Source: Vibrio cyclitrophicus
Lineage (GTDB): Bacteria > Pseudomonadota > Gammaproteobacteria > Enterobacterales > Vibrionaceae
Reading direction: 5' to 3'
NCBI RefSeq assembly: GCF_024347435.1
Contig: NZ_AP025480.1
Coordinates: 992,001-1,056,000, forward strand
DNA: 64,000 nucleotides
The notes beneath the pieces are model-generated. The model was given only the letters and a program-made list of their open reading frames with translations. It was not told the DNA's origin and did no database searches. The first letter of the stretch is position 1; the number at the start of each line of letters is the position of its first letter. Shown in pieces: positions 18,839 to 32,443 of the stretch. The position numbers were made by a program, and so were the translations under genes.

Positions 18839-18867
18839 TGTATAACCTCACTAATCAAGATGGGCTT

Positions 18868-18896
18868 AATTTAAATGATAATCATTATCATGTAAA
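18868..18896 (-). promoter_or_regulatory. Promoter with embedded Fur box
   Basis: Read on the minus strand, TTTACA (18896-18891) and TAAATT (18873-18868) are separated by 17 bases. The spacer holds ATGATAATCATTATCAT (18875-18891), a perfect 17-base palindrome matching the Fur box. Fur-Fe2+ bound here would block RNA polymerase at the DUF2753-like gene, which starts about 30 bases further. Confidence 0.85.
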
Positions 18897-18956
18897 GTTT
18901 CATCGATGAGATTGTGAATAATAGTGGGTAAAGAATATTGATTATGAATGAATTGA

Positions 18957-18987
18957 TAAAAAAGAAGCGAGCATAGTGCTCGCTTCT
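18957..18987 (-). terminator. gloA terminator
   Basis: Eleven-base perfect arms AGAAGCGAGCA/TGCTCGCTTCT; the A-run to the left is a T-run on the minus strand. Confidence 0.9.
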
Positions 18988-19042
18988 CTTGTGCATTAAT
19001 TTAGCTCTTGCTTTCAAAGCCTAGTATCGCAATGGTTAGTGA

Positions 19043-19459
19043 CTAACCTTCGAGGCCTGCACTTGCTTGTTTGTTCTGAATAAGCTCAATCATGTAGCCG
19101 TCAGGGTCTTTTACGAATGCAATGTGAGTAGAACCGCCTTTTACAGGGCCGGCTTCACGAGTCACGTTACCGCCAGCGGCTTTAATCGCGTCACACGTAG
19201 TGTAGATATCATCAACACCGATCGCTACGTGACCGAAAGCTGAGCCTAGGTCGTATTCAGTTGTGCCCCAATTGTAAGTTAACTCAATAACAGCACCTTG
19301 AGATTCGTCACCAAAGCCAACAAAAGCCAGTGTGTATTCGTACTCTTTATTTTCGTTCTTACGTAATAGTTGCATGCCCATTACGTTGGTGTAGAACTCG
19401 ATAGATTTATCTAGATCACCAACTCGTAGCATGGTGTGTAAAATACGACCGTTTGACAT
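19043..19459 (-). CDS. gloA: Lactoylglutathione lyase (glyoxalase I)
   Basis: 138 residues, matching E. coli GloA (135). It isomerises the methylglyoxal-glutathione hemithioacetal to S-lactoylglutathione in the cytoplasm. All four metal ligands are present: His8, Glu59, His77 and Glu125. It is of the Ni/Co-type bacterial length without the zinc-type insertions. An octamer microsatellite lies 78-138 bases upstream of its start. Confidence 0.96.
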   Translation of the reverse strand: MSNGRILHTMLRVGDLDKSIEFYTNVMGMQLLRKNENKEYEYTLAFVGFGDESQGAVIELTYNWGTTEYDLGSAFGHVAIGVDDIYTTCDAIKAAGGNVTREAGPVKGGSTHIAFVKDPDGYMIELIQNKQASAGLEG

Positions 19460-19536
19460 GATTTGCTCCTAGCGTTAACTATGTTTACGTTTTTTGTAAT
19501 TCTGTTTTATGCCGCCAGAAAAGTGCGGCACGGTTT

Positions 19537-19597
19537 AGCTTCTTAGCTTCTTAGCTTCTTAGCTTCTTAGCTTCTTAGCTTCTTAGCTTCTTAGCTT
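19537..19597. repeat. Perfect octamer microsatellite (AGCTTCTT)7
   Basis: Seven uninterrupted copies of AGCTTCTT (19537-19592) plus a partial eighth, between the 3' end of nth and the 5' side of gloA (both minus strand). On the minus strand it reads AAGAAGCT repeats. Confidence 0.95.
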
Positions 19598-19617
19598 TGG
19601 GCTAACAGCTTATGAGC

Positions 19618-20253
19618 TTAGACGTCTGTTTTTTCCTTGAACTCACACAAATCCTCAATGATACAGCTGCCACAACGTGGTTTACGCGCGACACAGGTAT
19701 AACGTCCATGAAGAATGAGCCAATGGTGGACATCCAGTTTGAATTCTTTGGGAATGACTTTGAGCAGCTTAGCTTCAACATCGTCGACCGTTTTGCCCAT
19801 CGCTAATTTAGTGCGGTTTGATACGCGGTAGATGTGGGTATCAACGGCAATGGTTGGCCAACCGAAAGCAGTATTCAATACCACGTTGGCTGTTTTACGG
19901 CCAACACCAGGAAGGGCTTCTAATGCAGCGCGATCTTCCGGTACTTCACCATTATGTAGGTCAAGCAGCATGCGACACGTTTTAATGGTGTTTTCTGCTT
20001 TCGAATTAAAGAGGCCGATTGTCTTGATGTACTCTTTTAAGCCATCGACACCTAGGTCGAAAATAGCTTGTGGAGTATTAGCCACTGGGTAAAGCTTATC
20101 AGTGGCTTTGTTGACGCTGACATCAGTTGCCTGCGCAGATAAGAGCACGGCGATCAGCAACTCGAAAGGGCTGTTCCAGTTAAGCTCGGTTTCTGGCTTT
20201 GGATTGTTTTCTCTTAAACGCTCAAGTATTTCTACTCGTTTTACATTGTTCAT
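19618..20253 (-). CDS. nth: Endonuclease III (DNA glycosylase/AP lyase)
   Basis: 211 residues, identical in length to E. coli Nth. It removes oxidised pyrimidines in base-excision repair. The HhH motif LPGVGRKTA carries catalytic Lys120; the other catalytic residue is Asp138 (VDTHIYR). The [4Fe-4S] ligands Cys187, Cys194, Cys197 and Cys203 are all present. It follows rnfE by 183 bases on the same strand, the same rnf-nth order as in E. coli (rsxABCDGE-nth). Confidence 0.97.
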   Translation of the reverse strand: MNNVKRVEILERLRENNPKPETELNWNSPFELLIAVLLSAQATDVSVNKATDKLYPVANTPQAIFDLGVDGLKEYIKTIGLFNSKAENTIKTCRMLLDLHNGEVPEDRAALEALPGVGRKTANVVLNTAFGWPTIAVDTHIYRVSNRTKLAMGKTVDDVEAKLLKVIPKEFKLDVHHWLILHGRYTCVARKPRCGSCIIEDLCEFKEKTDV

Positions 20254-20436
20254 AGCGACATTACTTTCAAATAGTTAGGGCTTGAGCTCCGGAGTTGGTA
20301 TTCAATAAACTCTAAATGCTCAGGCTTTATCATCGGTTACGCGCTCTTATGAGCGTCATTATTATGTGTACTTGGTCAATCTAATTATCTGCTGAGCGGT
20401 TGAGCTACTCAGCAGGGTTTAAGCTACTGTAACTTA

Positions 20437-21129
20437 TTAAGCATTGGTAACGCGAGCGCGTTCAATGGCTGGTTTTTCTTGTTTTGGCTGCCTAGATTTT
20501 ACTTGGTTGTCGATGATGTTTTTCAAAGCAATCAAGAAACCAACACCAATAAAGGCACCTGGTGGAAGCAGGGCTAGCAAGAAGCTGTTATCAAATTGGA
20601 ATATCTGGATTCGTAACACTGAAGCCCAGTCGCCAAGAAGTAGGTCTGCACCATCAAAAAGGGTTCCGTTACCAATAACCTCACGCATCGCACCCAATAC
20701 AACCAGTACCGATGTCATGCCAAGACCCATCCAAAAACCATCTTGAGCAGCAGGTAAAACTGCATTTTTTGAAGCAAAGGCTTCCGCTCGGCCAATGATG
20801 ATACAGTTGGTTACAATCAGTGGTATGAAGATACCCAAAGATAGGTAAAGGCCATACGCGTAAGCATTCATCAGAAGTTGAACACAGGTTACCAGTGAAG
20901 CAATGATCATCACGAATACTGGGATTCGAACTTCTTTTGGTACATGGTGACGAACCAAAGATACACAGACGTTCGAACCGACTAATACAAGCAATGTAGC
21001 AATGCCTAACCCAAGCGCGTTGGTCACCGTTGACGACACAGCCAGTAATGGACACAGCCCAAGAAGTTGCACTAGGGCAGGGTTGTTGGCCCACATGCCA
21101 TTTTTAATTAGTGTTTTATGGTCACTCAT
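20437..21129 (-). CDS. rnfE: Rnf/Rsx electron-transport complex subunit E
   Basis: 230 residues with about six membrane helices, a homologue of RnfA and NqrD. Together with RnfA it forms the symmetric core of the complex, which moves electrons between ferredoxin and NAD(H) coupled to Na+ or H+, and in E. coli (RsxE) reduces SoxR. Its conserved cysteines in [12 protein letters not shown] and [13 protein letters not shown] are the expected ligands of the inter-subunit [2Fe-2S] cluster. Its start overlaps the rnfG stop at base 21129. Confidence 0.95.
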   Translation of the reverse strand: MSDHKTLIKNGMWANNPALVQLLGLCPLLAVSSTVTNALGLGIATLLVLVGSNVCVSLVRHHVPKEVRIPVFVMIIASLVTCVQLLMNAYAYGLYLSLGIFIPLIVTNCIIIGRAEAFASKNAVLPAAQDGFWMGLGMTSVLVVLGAMREVIGNGTLFDGADLLLGDWASVLRIQIFQFDNSFLLALLPPGAFIGVGFLIALKNIIDNQVKSRQPKQEKPAIERARVTNA

Positions 21130-21758
21130 TATTCACCGCCACAATTTAGAGGTTGAGCAAGCAATGCTTGGTTGTTTTGGTTAACGTACTGAACCGCTTG
21201 TTTCACTGATTTTACGACGGCTCTCGGTGTAATGGTTGCGCCGGTAAATTGGTCAAAATCGCCACCATCTTTACGAACTTTCCAACGCTCAAGGTTAGAG
21301 TCAGTTACTTGTTTACCCGAAAATGAGAGTATCCAATCAGTCACTCGTAAATCAATTTTATCACCCAGACCTGGAGTTTCTTGGTGTGAAAGAACGCGAG
21401 TACCTAAAATAGTACCGTCAATTTTCATCCCAACAATTACTTTTATTGCACCATTGTAGCCATCAGGTGCGATGGCTTCGATCGCAATCGCGCTAGGCTC
21501 ACCGTTGAGTGTAGCAATATAAGCCGGCATTGCTTGTTCTGTTCCAAGCTCCTCAGCTTCCACCAAAGTACAAGCTGAAAACAGCTCGTTGTCATGAAGA
21601 TTGTGCGGGATCACTTGGTTAAGCACAGACAGTAACTGAGCCTGTTCTTGCTGTTTGATCTGATCTTTGGTCAGGTAGTGAGTAACGGCCACCAAACCTG
21701 TCGAAGCGCAGGCAAAAATCGCAAGTACAAGACCGTTTTTCTTTATTGCATTTAGCAT
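21129..21758 (-). CDS. rnfG: Rnf/Rsx subunit G (covalent FMN)
   Basis: I chose the ATG at 21758 (MLNAIKKNG) with GGGAGCGG before it; an upstream in-frame start at 21809 would run into rnfD. The product is 209 residues with one N-terminal membrane anchor and a periplasmic FMN domain. In [12 protein letters not shown] the ApbE-type flavinylation motif places FMN on Thr175, the residue known for V. cholerae RnfG, which supports this start. It passes electrons within the Rnf complex. Confidence 0.94.
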   Translation of the reverse strand: MLNAIKKNGLVLAIFACASTGLVAVTHYLTKDQIKQQEQAQLLSVLNQVIPHNLHDNELFSACTLVEAEELGTEQAMPAYIATLNGEPSAIAIEAIAPDGYNGAIKVIVGMKIDGTILGTRVLSHQETPGLGDKIDLRVTDWILSFSGKQVTDSNLERWKVRKDGGDFDQFTGATITPRAVVKSVKQAVQYVNQNNQALLAQPLNCGGE

Positions 21759-21771
21759 GGTATCCGCTCCC

Positions 21772-22818
21772 TTAGTGGCCGTATGTACGAGGTTTGGTGT
21801 AGTAGTCAATCAGTGGAACACACATGTTGGCTAACAACACAGCAAACGCTACGCCATCAGGGAAGCCACCCCAGCTGCGGATGATAAATACTAGACCACC
21901 GATCAGCGCACCAAATACCAAACGACCTTTCACTGTCGTCGAGGCTGAAACTGGGTCGGTTGCAATGAAGAATGCGCCAAGCATAGTCGCGCCAGACAAT
22001 AGGTGAATGGTTGGAGACGCGGTTTCACCTGGAATTAAGATTAAGAATACCAGGCTAAACAGCGCAAGGCTGCCGATGAAAGCTACCGGAATATGCCATT
22101 GAATCACACGTTGTTTGATCAACACTAGGCCACCAACAAGATAAGCAAGGTTTACCCATTCCCAACCCACGCCAGCTAACCAGCTGAATTGTGGTTGAGA
22201 CAGAGCTTCAGAAGCTGTGTTACCCGCCGTTAATGCGGTTTTGAATGCATCGAGTGGCGTTGCCATCGTGGTGCCATCAATACCAAGACGCGCTTGTTGT
22301 AGAGATAAACCTTCATTATTGAAACCAGTAAAGATCATCAAGAAGGAGTCAACAAAACTCGTTGCCTCAGCGGTTAAGCTGGTCGGCGCATTCCAGCTGG
22401 TCATCTGAACTGGAAATGAGATCAGCAAAACAACGTAAGCCACCATCGCGGGATTAAATGGGTTTTGCCCAAGGCCGCCATAAAGGTGTTTTGCGATGAT
22501 TATAGCGAAGAACATACCGATGACTAGAATCCACCACGGAGAGTGTGGGGGAATCGCGACGCTCAGCAGCCAAGCGGTAACAACCGCACTGTAATCACGC
22601 AATGCCATCACTGGCGGACGTTTTCTTAGCAACATTACAGCGGTTTCAAAGGTAACAGCAAGTGCAATAGCAAATACTAATTGGATGAGCGTACCCCATC
22701 CAAAGAAGTAGGTTTGAGCTAGTAGACCTGGCAACGCACAAATAGCGACCCATTTCATGAGATCAGGGGTGCTTCTACGATTGTGCGCGTGCGGTGAGCT
22801 GGCGATAAAGAAGGCCAC
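21772..22818 (-). CDS. rnfD: Rnf/Rsx subunit D (covalent FMN)
   Basis: 348 residues with about ten membrane helices, homologous to Nqr[11 protein letters not shown] places the covalent FMN on Thr187, as reported for V. cholerae RnfD. It forms the probable ion path of the complex. Its start shares one base with the end of rnfC, and rnfG begins 13 bases after its stop, so translation is likely coupled. Confidence 0.95.
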   Translation of the reverse strand: MAFFIASSPHAHNRRSTPDLMKWVAICALPGLLAQTYFFGWGTLIQLVFAIALAVTFETAVMLLRKRPPVMALRDYSAVVTAWLLSVAIPPHSPWWILVIGMFFAIIIAKHLYGGLGQNPFNPAMVAYVVLLISFPVQMTSWNAPTSLTAEATSFVDSFLMIFTGFNNEGLSLQQARLGIDGTTMATPLDAFKTALTAGNTASEALSQPQFSWLAGVGWEWVNLAYLVGGLVLIKQRVIQWHIPVAFIGSLALFSLVFLILIPGETASPTIHLLSGATMLGAFFIATDPVSASTTVKGRLVFGALIGGLVFIIRSWGGFPDGVAFAVLLANMCVPLIDYYTKPRTYGH

Positions 22819-25505
22819 TACTCTTTCTCCTCATTATTCTTTTTGTCTTGCTCTTGCTGCGCCTTTCTTGCTTTAGCACGAGCTATTGCGGCAGCAACTG
22901 CTGCTTTTTTAGGATCGATTGGTTCTGACTGAATATCAGCTTCCACTTCAATTTCAATTACAGGTTCAGTAGTCGTTGCTTCTGTTTCGATCTGCTTAGC
23001 TTGTTGTGCTTTCTTCGCTTTAGCACGAGCTATTGCGGCAGCAACTGCTGCTTTTTTAGGATCGACTGGTTCTGACTGAATATCAGCTTCCACTTCAATT
23101 TCAATTACAGGTTCAGTAGTCGTTGCTTCTGTTTCGATCTGCTTAGCTTGTTGTGCTTTCTTCGCTTTAGCGCGAGCTATTGCAGCGGCAACGGCAGCTT
23201 TTTTAGGATCGACAGATTCTTCTGGAGCCTCGGGCTCAGGAGTTTCAGTTGTCTCTTCCTGTTTAGCTTGTTGTGCTTTCTTCGCTTTAGCGCGAGCTAT
23301 TGCAGCGGCAACGGCAGCTTTTTTAGGATCGACAGATTCTTCTGGAGCCTCGGGCTCAGGAGTTTCAGTTGTCTCTTCCTGTTTAGCTTGTTGTGCTTTC
23401 TTGGCTTTGGCGCGAGCTATTGCAGCAGCAACCGCATCTTTCTTAGCGTCACCTGATTTTTCAACCGGAGCTTCAGAAGCAGACTCTGTTTGTTGTGCTT
23501 TCTTGGCTTTAGCGCGAGCTATTGCAGCAGCAACCGCATCTTTCTTAGCGTCACCTGATTTTTCAACCGGAGCTTCAGAAGCAGACTCTGTTTGTTGTGC
23601 TTTCTTCGCTTTAGCACGAGCAATCGCTGCAGCGACGGCATCTTTCTTAGCGTCGACACTACTTTCAGTTGGAGCTTCAGAAGCAGGCTCTGTTTGTTGT
23701 GCTTTCTTCGCTTTAGCGCGAGCAATCGCTGCAGCGACGGCATCTTTCTTAGCATCGCCAGAGCTTTCTGTTGGATTATCCGTTGCAGCTTGCTGTGCTT
23801 TACGTTCTCGTGCTTGACGTTTACGCTCTTCACGTAGCTTAGACATTTCAGAGTTATCTGGTTCTGCGTCATTTGCTTTCTGGGCCGCAGCTTGTTTTGC
23901 TTTTGCTCTAGCAATAGCCGCTGCAACCGCAGGTTTTACAGCCGGTTCCGCATTAGGAGCTTGGTCTGCCGCGGTTTTTTGCGCTTTAACGCGAGCAATC
24001 GCAGCTGCAATCGCATCATCGCCATCCGTAGACTTCATGTCTTTACGACGGTTGTCAGCGGCTTTCTTGAAGCGGTTTTCACGCTCTGCTTTGTCACGCT
24101 CCATGCGAGCGTTTTTTTCTTCGAAACGAATCTTGGCGCGTTCTGCAGCTGTTGCTTCGTCTTTTCTTGTTTTGATTTCTGCTTTCGCTTGGCGATAGTA
24201 CTGAACAAGAGGAATTTCACTTGGGCAGACAAAGGCACAAGCACCACATTCAATGCAGTCTTTAATATTTAGTTCTTCACACTTATCCAACTCGTTGGCT
24301 TTCGCATGCCATTGCAGTTGTTGAGGGAGCAATGACGCAGGACATGCTTCGGCACAAGCACTGCATCGAATACATTCCATTTCATAAGTGCTTGGCGAAA
24401 TTTCACGGCGTGTCGGCGCTAAAATACAGTTGGACGTTTTGGTAATTGGCACATTAGCATGTGGTAAAGTGAAGCCCATCATAGGGCCGCCCAAAATCAA
24501 TCGCGGCAGCTTTTTATCCGCTTTGTAGCCAAACTCTTCCAGTAACTCGTGTACTGGTGTACCTAATAGTGCCCATACGTTGCGAGGTTGCTTAAAGGTC
24601 TTCCCTGTTAAAGTCACAACACGGTTGATAACGGGCTCGCCGTCAACCACTGCTCTTTTAATAGAGTAGAGAGAACCGACGTTTTGAACCAAAACACCAA
24701 TATCTGCAGGTATACCACCAGCTGGAACCTCTTTATTGGTGAGGATCTTGATGAGCTGTTTCTCACCACCCGAAGGGTATTTAGTTGGGATAACTCGAAT
24801 GACGATGTCTTTGTTTTTCGCTGCAACCTCAAGTGCTTTTATTGCATCAGGTTTGTTGTCTTCAATACCGATAACGGTCAGCTTTGGTCGAAGGATATGT
24901 TCAACCACTTCAATGCCTTTTAAAACTTCGTTGGCATGCTCTTGAAGCAACTTGTCATCTGAGGTGATGTAAGGTTCACACTCAGCAGCGTTGACGATCA
25001 AAATGTCGGTACGACCTAAACCTGATTGAAGCTTCTTAGCCGTAGGGAAGCCCGCGCCGCCCATGCCTGAAATACCGGCTTGGCGAATCACATCCAGCAG
25101 TTCGTCAGAGGTTTTTTTAGAAAAGTCTTCAACTGGATTTTTTTCAATCCAAGTGTCTAAGCCATCAGGTTTAATAACCACGCACATTTCGCTCAGACCT
25201 GAAGGGTGAGCGGTGGTTCTTGGTTCAATAGCGGTAATCACACCCGAAGTTGGTGCATGTACTGGCAAAGTAAAACCCGTATCTAAGGCCGTCAGTTGTT
25301 GACCTTTTAGTACGGTGTCACCAACAGCAACCAATAGGTTACCGGGCTTACCGATGTGCTGTTTCACTGGAAGAACGATTTCTTCAGGAAGCCTTGCATG
25401 GGTGATATCGGTAGTATTTGACTGTTTTTTGTTTTCAGCAGGATGCACGCCGCCCGGGAAATCCCAAATAGAGCCCGTGCGAATTTGTTCAATTAAAGAG
25501 ATCAT
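22818..25505 (-). CDS. rnfC: Rnf/Rsx subunit C with long repeat tail
   Basis: 895 residues. The N-terminal 450 or so carry the NADH/FMN-binding RnfC core ([13 protein letters not shown]) and two [4Fe-4S] motifs ([12 protein letters not shown] and [12 protein letters not shown]). The rest is low-complexity. It contains ten copies of a core close to [16 protein letters not shown], joined by acidic linkers. Repeat periods are three of 34 residues, two of 40 and two of 49, each group nearly identical at DNA level. E. coli RsxC is 740 residues; the extra length here is repeat copies. The helix-forming tail probably projects into the cytoplasm. Function unclear. Confidence 0.95.
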   Translation of the reverse strand: MISLIEQIRTGSIWDFPGGVHPAENKKQSNTTDITHARLPEEIVLPVKQHIGKPGNLLVAVGDTVLKGQQLTALDTGFTLPVHAPTSGVITAIEPRTTAHPSGLSEMCVVIKPDGLDTWIEKNPVEDFSKKTSDELLDVIRQAGISGMGGAGFPTAKKLQSGLGRTDILIVNAAECEPYITSDDKLLQEHANEVLKGIEVVEHILRPKLTVIGIEDNKPDAIKALEVAAKNKDIVIRVIPTKYPSGGEKQLIKILTNKEVPAGGIPADIGVLVQNVGSLYSIKRAVVDGEPVINRVVTLTGKTFKQPRNVWALLGTPVHELLEEFGYKADKKLPRLILGGPMMGFTLPHANVPITKTSNCILAPTRREISPSTYEMECIRCSACAEACPASLLPQQLQWHAKANELDKCEELNIKDCIECGACAFVCPSEIPLVQYYRQAKAEIKTRKDEATAAERAKIRFEEKNARMERDKAERENRFKKAADNRRKDMKSTDGDDAIAAAIARVKAQKTAADQAPNAEPAVKPAVAAAIARAKAKQAAAQKANDAEPDNSEMSKLREERKRQARERKAQQAATDNPTESSGDAKKDAVAAAIARAKAKKAQQTEPASEAPTESSVDAKKDAVAAAIARAKAKKAQQTESASEAPVEKSGDAKKDAVAAAIARAKAKKAQQTESASEAPVEKSGDAKKDAVAAAIARAKAKKAQQAKQEETTETPEPEAPEESVDPKKAAVAAAIARAKAKKAQQAKQEETTETPEPEAPEESVDPKKAAVAAAIARAKAKKAQQAKQIETEATTTEPVIEIEVEADIQSEPVDPKKAAVAAAIARAKAKKAQQAKQIETEATTTEPVIEIEVEADIQSEPIDPKKAAVAAAIARAKARKAQQEQDKKNNEEKE
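22865..23760 (-). repeat. Tandem-repeat array inside rnfC
   Basis: Recurrence of the TAGCRCGAGC core at 22874, 23021, 23168, 23288, 23408, 23510, 23612 and 23714 gives periods of 147, 147, 120, 120, 102, 102 and 102 bases, all multiples of three. Neighbours of equal period are almost identical, showing recent in-frame duplication. Confidence 0.93.
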
Positions 25506-25516
25506 ACCAACTAACC

Positions 25517-26110
25517 CTATGCTTTTGGCTCTGATGCAGTCGCATCAGTGGCTTGGTTAGTGATATCAGTAACAGGAATGATGTTCATCTGCCATTTCCA
25601 ATTTTCAGTCGTTGTTGCCACTGGAATCATTTCGATACAGTCAGTAGGGCACGGTGCGACACATAGATCACAACCTGTACATTCATCTTTAATTACTGTG
25701 TGTAGTGCCTTGGTACCACCAACAATGGCGTCAACAGGGCAGGCTTGAATACACTTAGTACAGCCGATACACATATCTTCATGAATGAAGGCAACGGTTT
25801 TTACTTTGTTATCTAAATCATGAGCGGAGTCTTCAACTTCTACGCCCATTAAGTCTGCTAGCTTCTCAATAGTTGCTTGGCCGCCCGGAGGACATTTGTT
25901 GATCTTGTCTCCGTTAGCGATCGCCTCTGCGTATGGGCGACAACCTGGGTAGCCACATTGACCACATTGAGTTTGCGGTAAGATGGTATCGATTTGATCG
26001 ACGATAGGATCGGCTTCAACTTTAAAGCGGATAGAAGCAAAGCCCAAAATAGCGCCAAAAACAGCGGCTAAAACGGCTAGCGCAATGATCGCAATTAAAA
26101 TGGTACTCAT
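25517..26110 (-). CDS. rnfB: Rnf/Rsx subunit B (ferredoxin)
   Basis: 197 residues. An N-terminal membrane helix is followed by a [4Fe-4S] domain with [15 protein letters not shown] and then two ferredoxin clusters ([12 protein letters not shown] and [12 protein letters not shown]). RnfB takes electrons from, or hands them to, soluble ferredoxin and connects to RnfC. It begins two bases after the rnfA stop and ends 11 bases before rnfC. Confidence 0.96.
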   Translation of the reverse strand: MSTILIAIIALAVLAAVFGAILGFASIRFKVEADPIVDQIDTILPQTQCGQCGYPGCRPYAEAIANGDKINKCPPGGQATIEKLADLMGVEVEDSAHDLDNKVKTVAFIHEDMCIGCTKCIQACPVDAIVGGTKALHTVIKDECTGCDLCVAPCPTDCIEMIPVATTTENWKWQMNIIPVTDITNQATDATASEPKA

Positions 26111-26112
26111 GC

Positions 26113-26691
26113 TTATTTCACCAACCCAGTAAAGCCCATAAATGCCAGAGACATTAAGCCTGCTGTGATCATCGCAATCGATGCGCCTTTGAAGGGCATT
26201 GGAACATCAGCAACCGCAATACGTTCACGCATCGCAGCAAATAGGATCAATACAAGAGAGAAACCCACCGCAGCGCCAAAACCATAGATGATCGACTGAA
26301 TGAAGTTGTGGTTTTCATTGATGTTCAAAAGTGCCACACCTAATACCGCACAGTTGGTGGTGATAAGAGGCAGGAAGATACCCAATAGGCGATAAAGAGT
26401 CGGGCTGGTTTTGTGAACGACCATTTCCGTAAATTGAACGACCACCGCGATAACCAAAATGAAGCTCATGGTACGCAGGTATTCAATACCCAGAGGGGTA
26501 AGGATGTAGGTTTCTACTAGGTATGCAGATACCGACGCTAACGTCAGAACGAAAGTCGTCGCGAGGCCCATGCCAATCGCAGTCTCCAGTTTCTTGGAGA
26601 CTCCCATGAAAGGACATAGCCCTAAAAACTTCACTAGCACAAAGTTATTGACCAGCACTGTGCCAACCAACAACAAAAGGTATTCGGTCAT
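26113..26691 (-). CDS. rnfA: Rnf/Rsx subunit A
   Basis: 192 residues with six membrane helices, homologous to RnfE and Nqr[14 protein letters not shown] and [13 protein letters not shown] hold the two conserved cysteines that share a [2Fe-2S] cluster with RnfE. It is the first gene of the rnfABCDGE operon, with its promoter in the 264-base gap toward galR. Confidence 0.96.
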   Translation of the reverse strand: MTEYLLLLVGTVLVNNFVLVKFLGLCPFMGVSKKLETAIGMGLATTFVLTLASVSAYLVETYILTPLGIEYLRTMSFILVIAVVVQFTEMVVHKTSPTLYRLLGIFLPLITTNCAVLGVALLNINENHNFIQSIIYGFGAAVGFSLVLILFAAMRERIAVADVPMPFKGASIAMITAGLMSLAFMGFTGLVK

Positions 26692-26955
26692 AATGGATTA
26701 ATTCTTGAGATTCCGATCCCGATATTATCCTGCTTTGCTCGCCTAATAACAACCAAGGATCACTAGGGATTTAGATGCTTGGTGAAAAAATAACCAGGTA
26801 ATCGTTTAATTAAGATGGGTCAGGTTAAGTATAGGTGGGTATTTGATCGTAATAAAAAATAAGATTAACTCAATGATAACTCATCTAATCAATCCTATTT
26901 TTTGTAAACAGTATTGAGGGGCAAAATTACGTAGTCTTCAAAAGTTTGAGTTTTC

Positions 26956-27960
26956 TCAATTAATATTTCGGACAGAGGCTCTACGCACCAAAATTGGCAT
27001 AAATAATTTGTGCTCCGGATGCTCTTTAGGTTCGTCACTTGCGAGTTGAAGAGAGAGCTTAACTGCTTGGTTTGCCATAACTTGGATTGGATAGCGAATA
27101 GTGGTTAATCGAGGATAGATGAAACGTGCAATGTGGCCGTCGTCAAACCCAATAACTGACATATCTTCTGGAATATGAACCCCATTTTCTTGTAATAGTG
27201 CCAAACAGCCTGCCGCCATATAGTCGTTATACGTTGCAATGGCAGTTATATCAGTGTTTTTTGCCATCAAGTTAACCATGGCTTGCTCGCCGCCGAGCTC
27301 ATCAGGTTCTCCATACTCGATGTATTCATCGTTCGATTCAATGCCGTATTCTTTGAGCGCGTCTAAGTAGCCACCTAAACGGTCATGAGCATCTTCAATA
27401 TTGTGACTCGAGCAAATGTAGCCGATGTGTTTGTGGCCATTTTTAATCAAGTGTTCGGTTGCAATGTAAGAGCCTCGGCGATTATCGAGTGCAATACAGC
27501 GGTTTTCGATATCGGGCACAATACGATTGATCAACACCATTCCGGGTACTTCGTTTGCCAGTTTTACTAATTCTTCATCATTAATGCCTTTACTATGAAC
27601 AACGAGTGATTCGCAGCGGCTGTTAATCAGTAGATTAATGGCATTACGCTCTTTGGTGGCGTCATGATAGCCACTGCCAATCAATAACTGTTTTTCTTGC
27701 TCGCTTGCCACGGTATCAATGGCTTTGATCATCGAGCCAAAGAACGGAGCAGAGACATCATTAACTAGTACACCAATCGCATTTGAAGATTTGCTGACTA
27801 ATGCTCGGGCGTTGGCATTTGGGCGATAGCCGAGTTTTTCCATAGCGGCTTTTACTGCTGCAATCGCGGTTTCACTTGTGTGAGGTGCATTGTTGATTAC
27901 TCGAGAGGTGGTCGCGATTGATACGCCTGCTTCCTTCGCAACATCTTTGATGGTAGCCAT
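26956..27960 (-). CDS. galR: GalR-type LacI-family repressor
   Basis: 334 residues. The N-terminal helix-turn-helix (TIKDVAKEAGVSIATTSRVINN) and hinge (PNANARALV) are followed by a periplasmic-binding-like sensor domain. Stretches such as SSNAIGVLVNDVSAPFFGSM, GMVLINRI, ENRCIALD and GEPDELGGEQAM correspond closely to E. coli GalR, which binds galactose. It sits at the end of the galactoside cluster, separated from lacZ by a terminator, so it probably has its own promoter. GalR-like operators lie at the lamB-like, galA and melB-like promoters. Its effector is inferred to be galactose. Confidence 0.88.
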   Translation of the reverse strand: MATIKDVAKEAGVSIATTSRVINNAPHTSETAIAAVKAAMEKLGYRPNANARALVSKSSNAIGVLVNDVSAPFFGSMIKAIDTVASEQEKQLLIGSGYHDATKERNAINLLINSRCESLVVHSKGINDEELVKLANEVPGMVLINRIVPDIENRCIALDNRRGSYIATEHLIKNGHKHIGYICSSHNIEDAHDRLGGYLDALKEYGIESNDEYIEYGEPDELGGEQAMVNLMAKNTDITAIATYNDYMAAGCLALLQENGVHIPEDMSVIGFDDGHIARFIYPRLTTIRYPIQVMANQAVKLSLQLASDEPKEHPEHKLFMPILVRRASVRNIN

Positions 27961-28098
27961 TCCGCTCTCTTATTCTAAATATAATGCTGTGTGCTGATGG
28001 TTGGACATTTAACAACGGATAGTTAGGCAATTCAAATGCTAAACATCAAATATGACGAGGTTTAATGGTTTATTTCTGATTGACTTATTCGTTTGAAA

Positions 28099-28133
28099 AT
28101 AAAAAGCCAAGCTCTAGTCAAGAGCTCGGCTTT
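28099..28133 (-). terminator. Terminator after lacZ
   Basis: AAAGCCAAGCTCT / AGAGCTCGGCTTT arms (one mismatch) with a T5 tail on the minus strand. It separates lacZ from galR. Confidence 0.85.
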
Positions 28134-28218
28134 GGAATCACATTGGCGTGTGAATCAAGCTAGTCAGAGCATCGCAAAACCAAGCGGCTTAAGGTCGAGC
28201 CGTTGACTTTAATTTTAC

Positions 28219-31368
<3,150 letters not shown>

Positions 31369-31433
31369 TCATCAGTTTTTTAAACCGTGATGACCGTTAT
31401 CAAATAGTTGGTTCTACGTATTGTTCTGTTGGC

Positions 31434-32336
31434 TTATTCAGCTAGCTGTTTTAATAAATAACCTTTTGCTTCGGGCATGCCCTGTTCGGCCGCTTGATTA
31501 GCAATAAATGCGGCTTGTTTGATGTCATTGTTGTTTAGGGCTTGGTCGATGTCCTTTTGGATATTCAGCCATTGCGCCTTTTGATTGGTTTCAACTGCCT
31601 GAGTTGATGGTTGAGAAACTTGCTTTGAACCTAAGGTATCGGGCTCATTGTTGGATGAAACGCCAAGCTCAGCCAATAGAGTCAAAACGGCGTTGTTTGT
31701 TGATTTGCTCGCCGTGACATCAATGACACCTACGCTGCTCAACGTGGCAGTCAGAGGCAGTTGCTTATTGCCTATGATTTGCTGAGATTCTGAATACAAT
31801 TCTTCCGGGCGAATACGGCTGATAGTGCTGTCTAATTTTGTGCTATCGGTACTGACAACAACATATTGTGCATTGTCTCGTTGGGGCATAAGTGAAATGG
31901 ATACCTCAATTCTTTCTAGGCCTTGCATAGAGGTAGGGTGGTAAGTGAAGTCGTTAGCGTTGTAATGACCTAGCAGTTGCCATTGTTTGTCAAAGACATA
32001 AACAGACGGAGCGAAAAGCGCGTCATCTTTAATGTATGAGCGAATTAATAAAGACAGCGATTCTGTCGTGTTACTGATTTGATACGCGATAGTTGGAAAG
32101 CGCTGCCTACTTGCCTGTGTATTTTGGTTTAACAATGAAGAGGAGAGGGTCGGTAAATGACCGTCCATAATCACTTGTTGGTGAAATGGAATAGGCAATT
32201 GAGTCGTTGGCAGCGCATTTAATTGAGAACAGCATGCACTGTTATTGAAATCAGTATTGAGTTCATTTTCTGGTATTCCGCTGCATGCGCTAACGGTGAG
32301 TGCAGCGACAATGGTCACCAATGATTTTAATTTCAT
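31434..32336 (-). CDS. MalM-like periplasmic lipoprotein
   Basis: 300 residues with a lipoprotein signal ending in VSAC (lipid Cys18). Length and pattern match MalM of the maltose operon (about 306 residues in E. coli), including the beta-rich middle (APSVYVFDKQWQLLGHYN) and a helical C-terminus ending in QAAEQGMPEAKGYLLKQLAE. MalM's own role is unsettled. Here it follows a LamB-like porin in a galactoside rather than maltose cluster, so the pair has probably been recruited for galactoside entry. Confidence 0.8.
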   Translation of the reverse strand: MKLKSLVTIVAALTVSACSGIPENELNTDFNNSACCSQLNALPTTQLPIPFHQQVIMDGHLPTLSSSLLNQNTQASRQRFPTIAYQISNTTESLSLLIRSYIKDDALFAPSVYVFDKQWQLLGHYNANDFTYHPTSMQGLERIEVSISLMPQRDNAQYVVVSTDSTKLDSTISRIRPEELYSESQQIIGNKQLPLTATLSSVGVIDVTASKSTNNAVLTLLAELGVSSNNEPDTLGSKQVSQPSTQAVETNQKAQWLNIQKDIDQALNNNDIKQAAFIANQAAEQGMPEAKGYLLKQLAE

Positions 32337-32443
32337 CTGATTGCTACCTTAGTAAAGGGGAAAACAGCGGCTTTCCCCGTTAAATTGCTATTCCAGTGTA
32401 GAGCGTCAATTCGTTAATTGAATAGACGCTCGGAGGTTGTGGT

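Noticed and set aside
23148..23817. Plus-strand reading frames across the rnfC repeats
   Set aside because: They are mirror translations of the in-frame repeats of rnfC and have no ribosome site or independent support.
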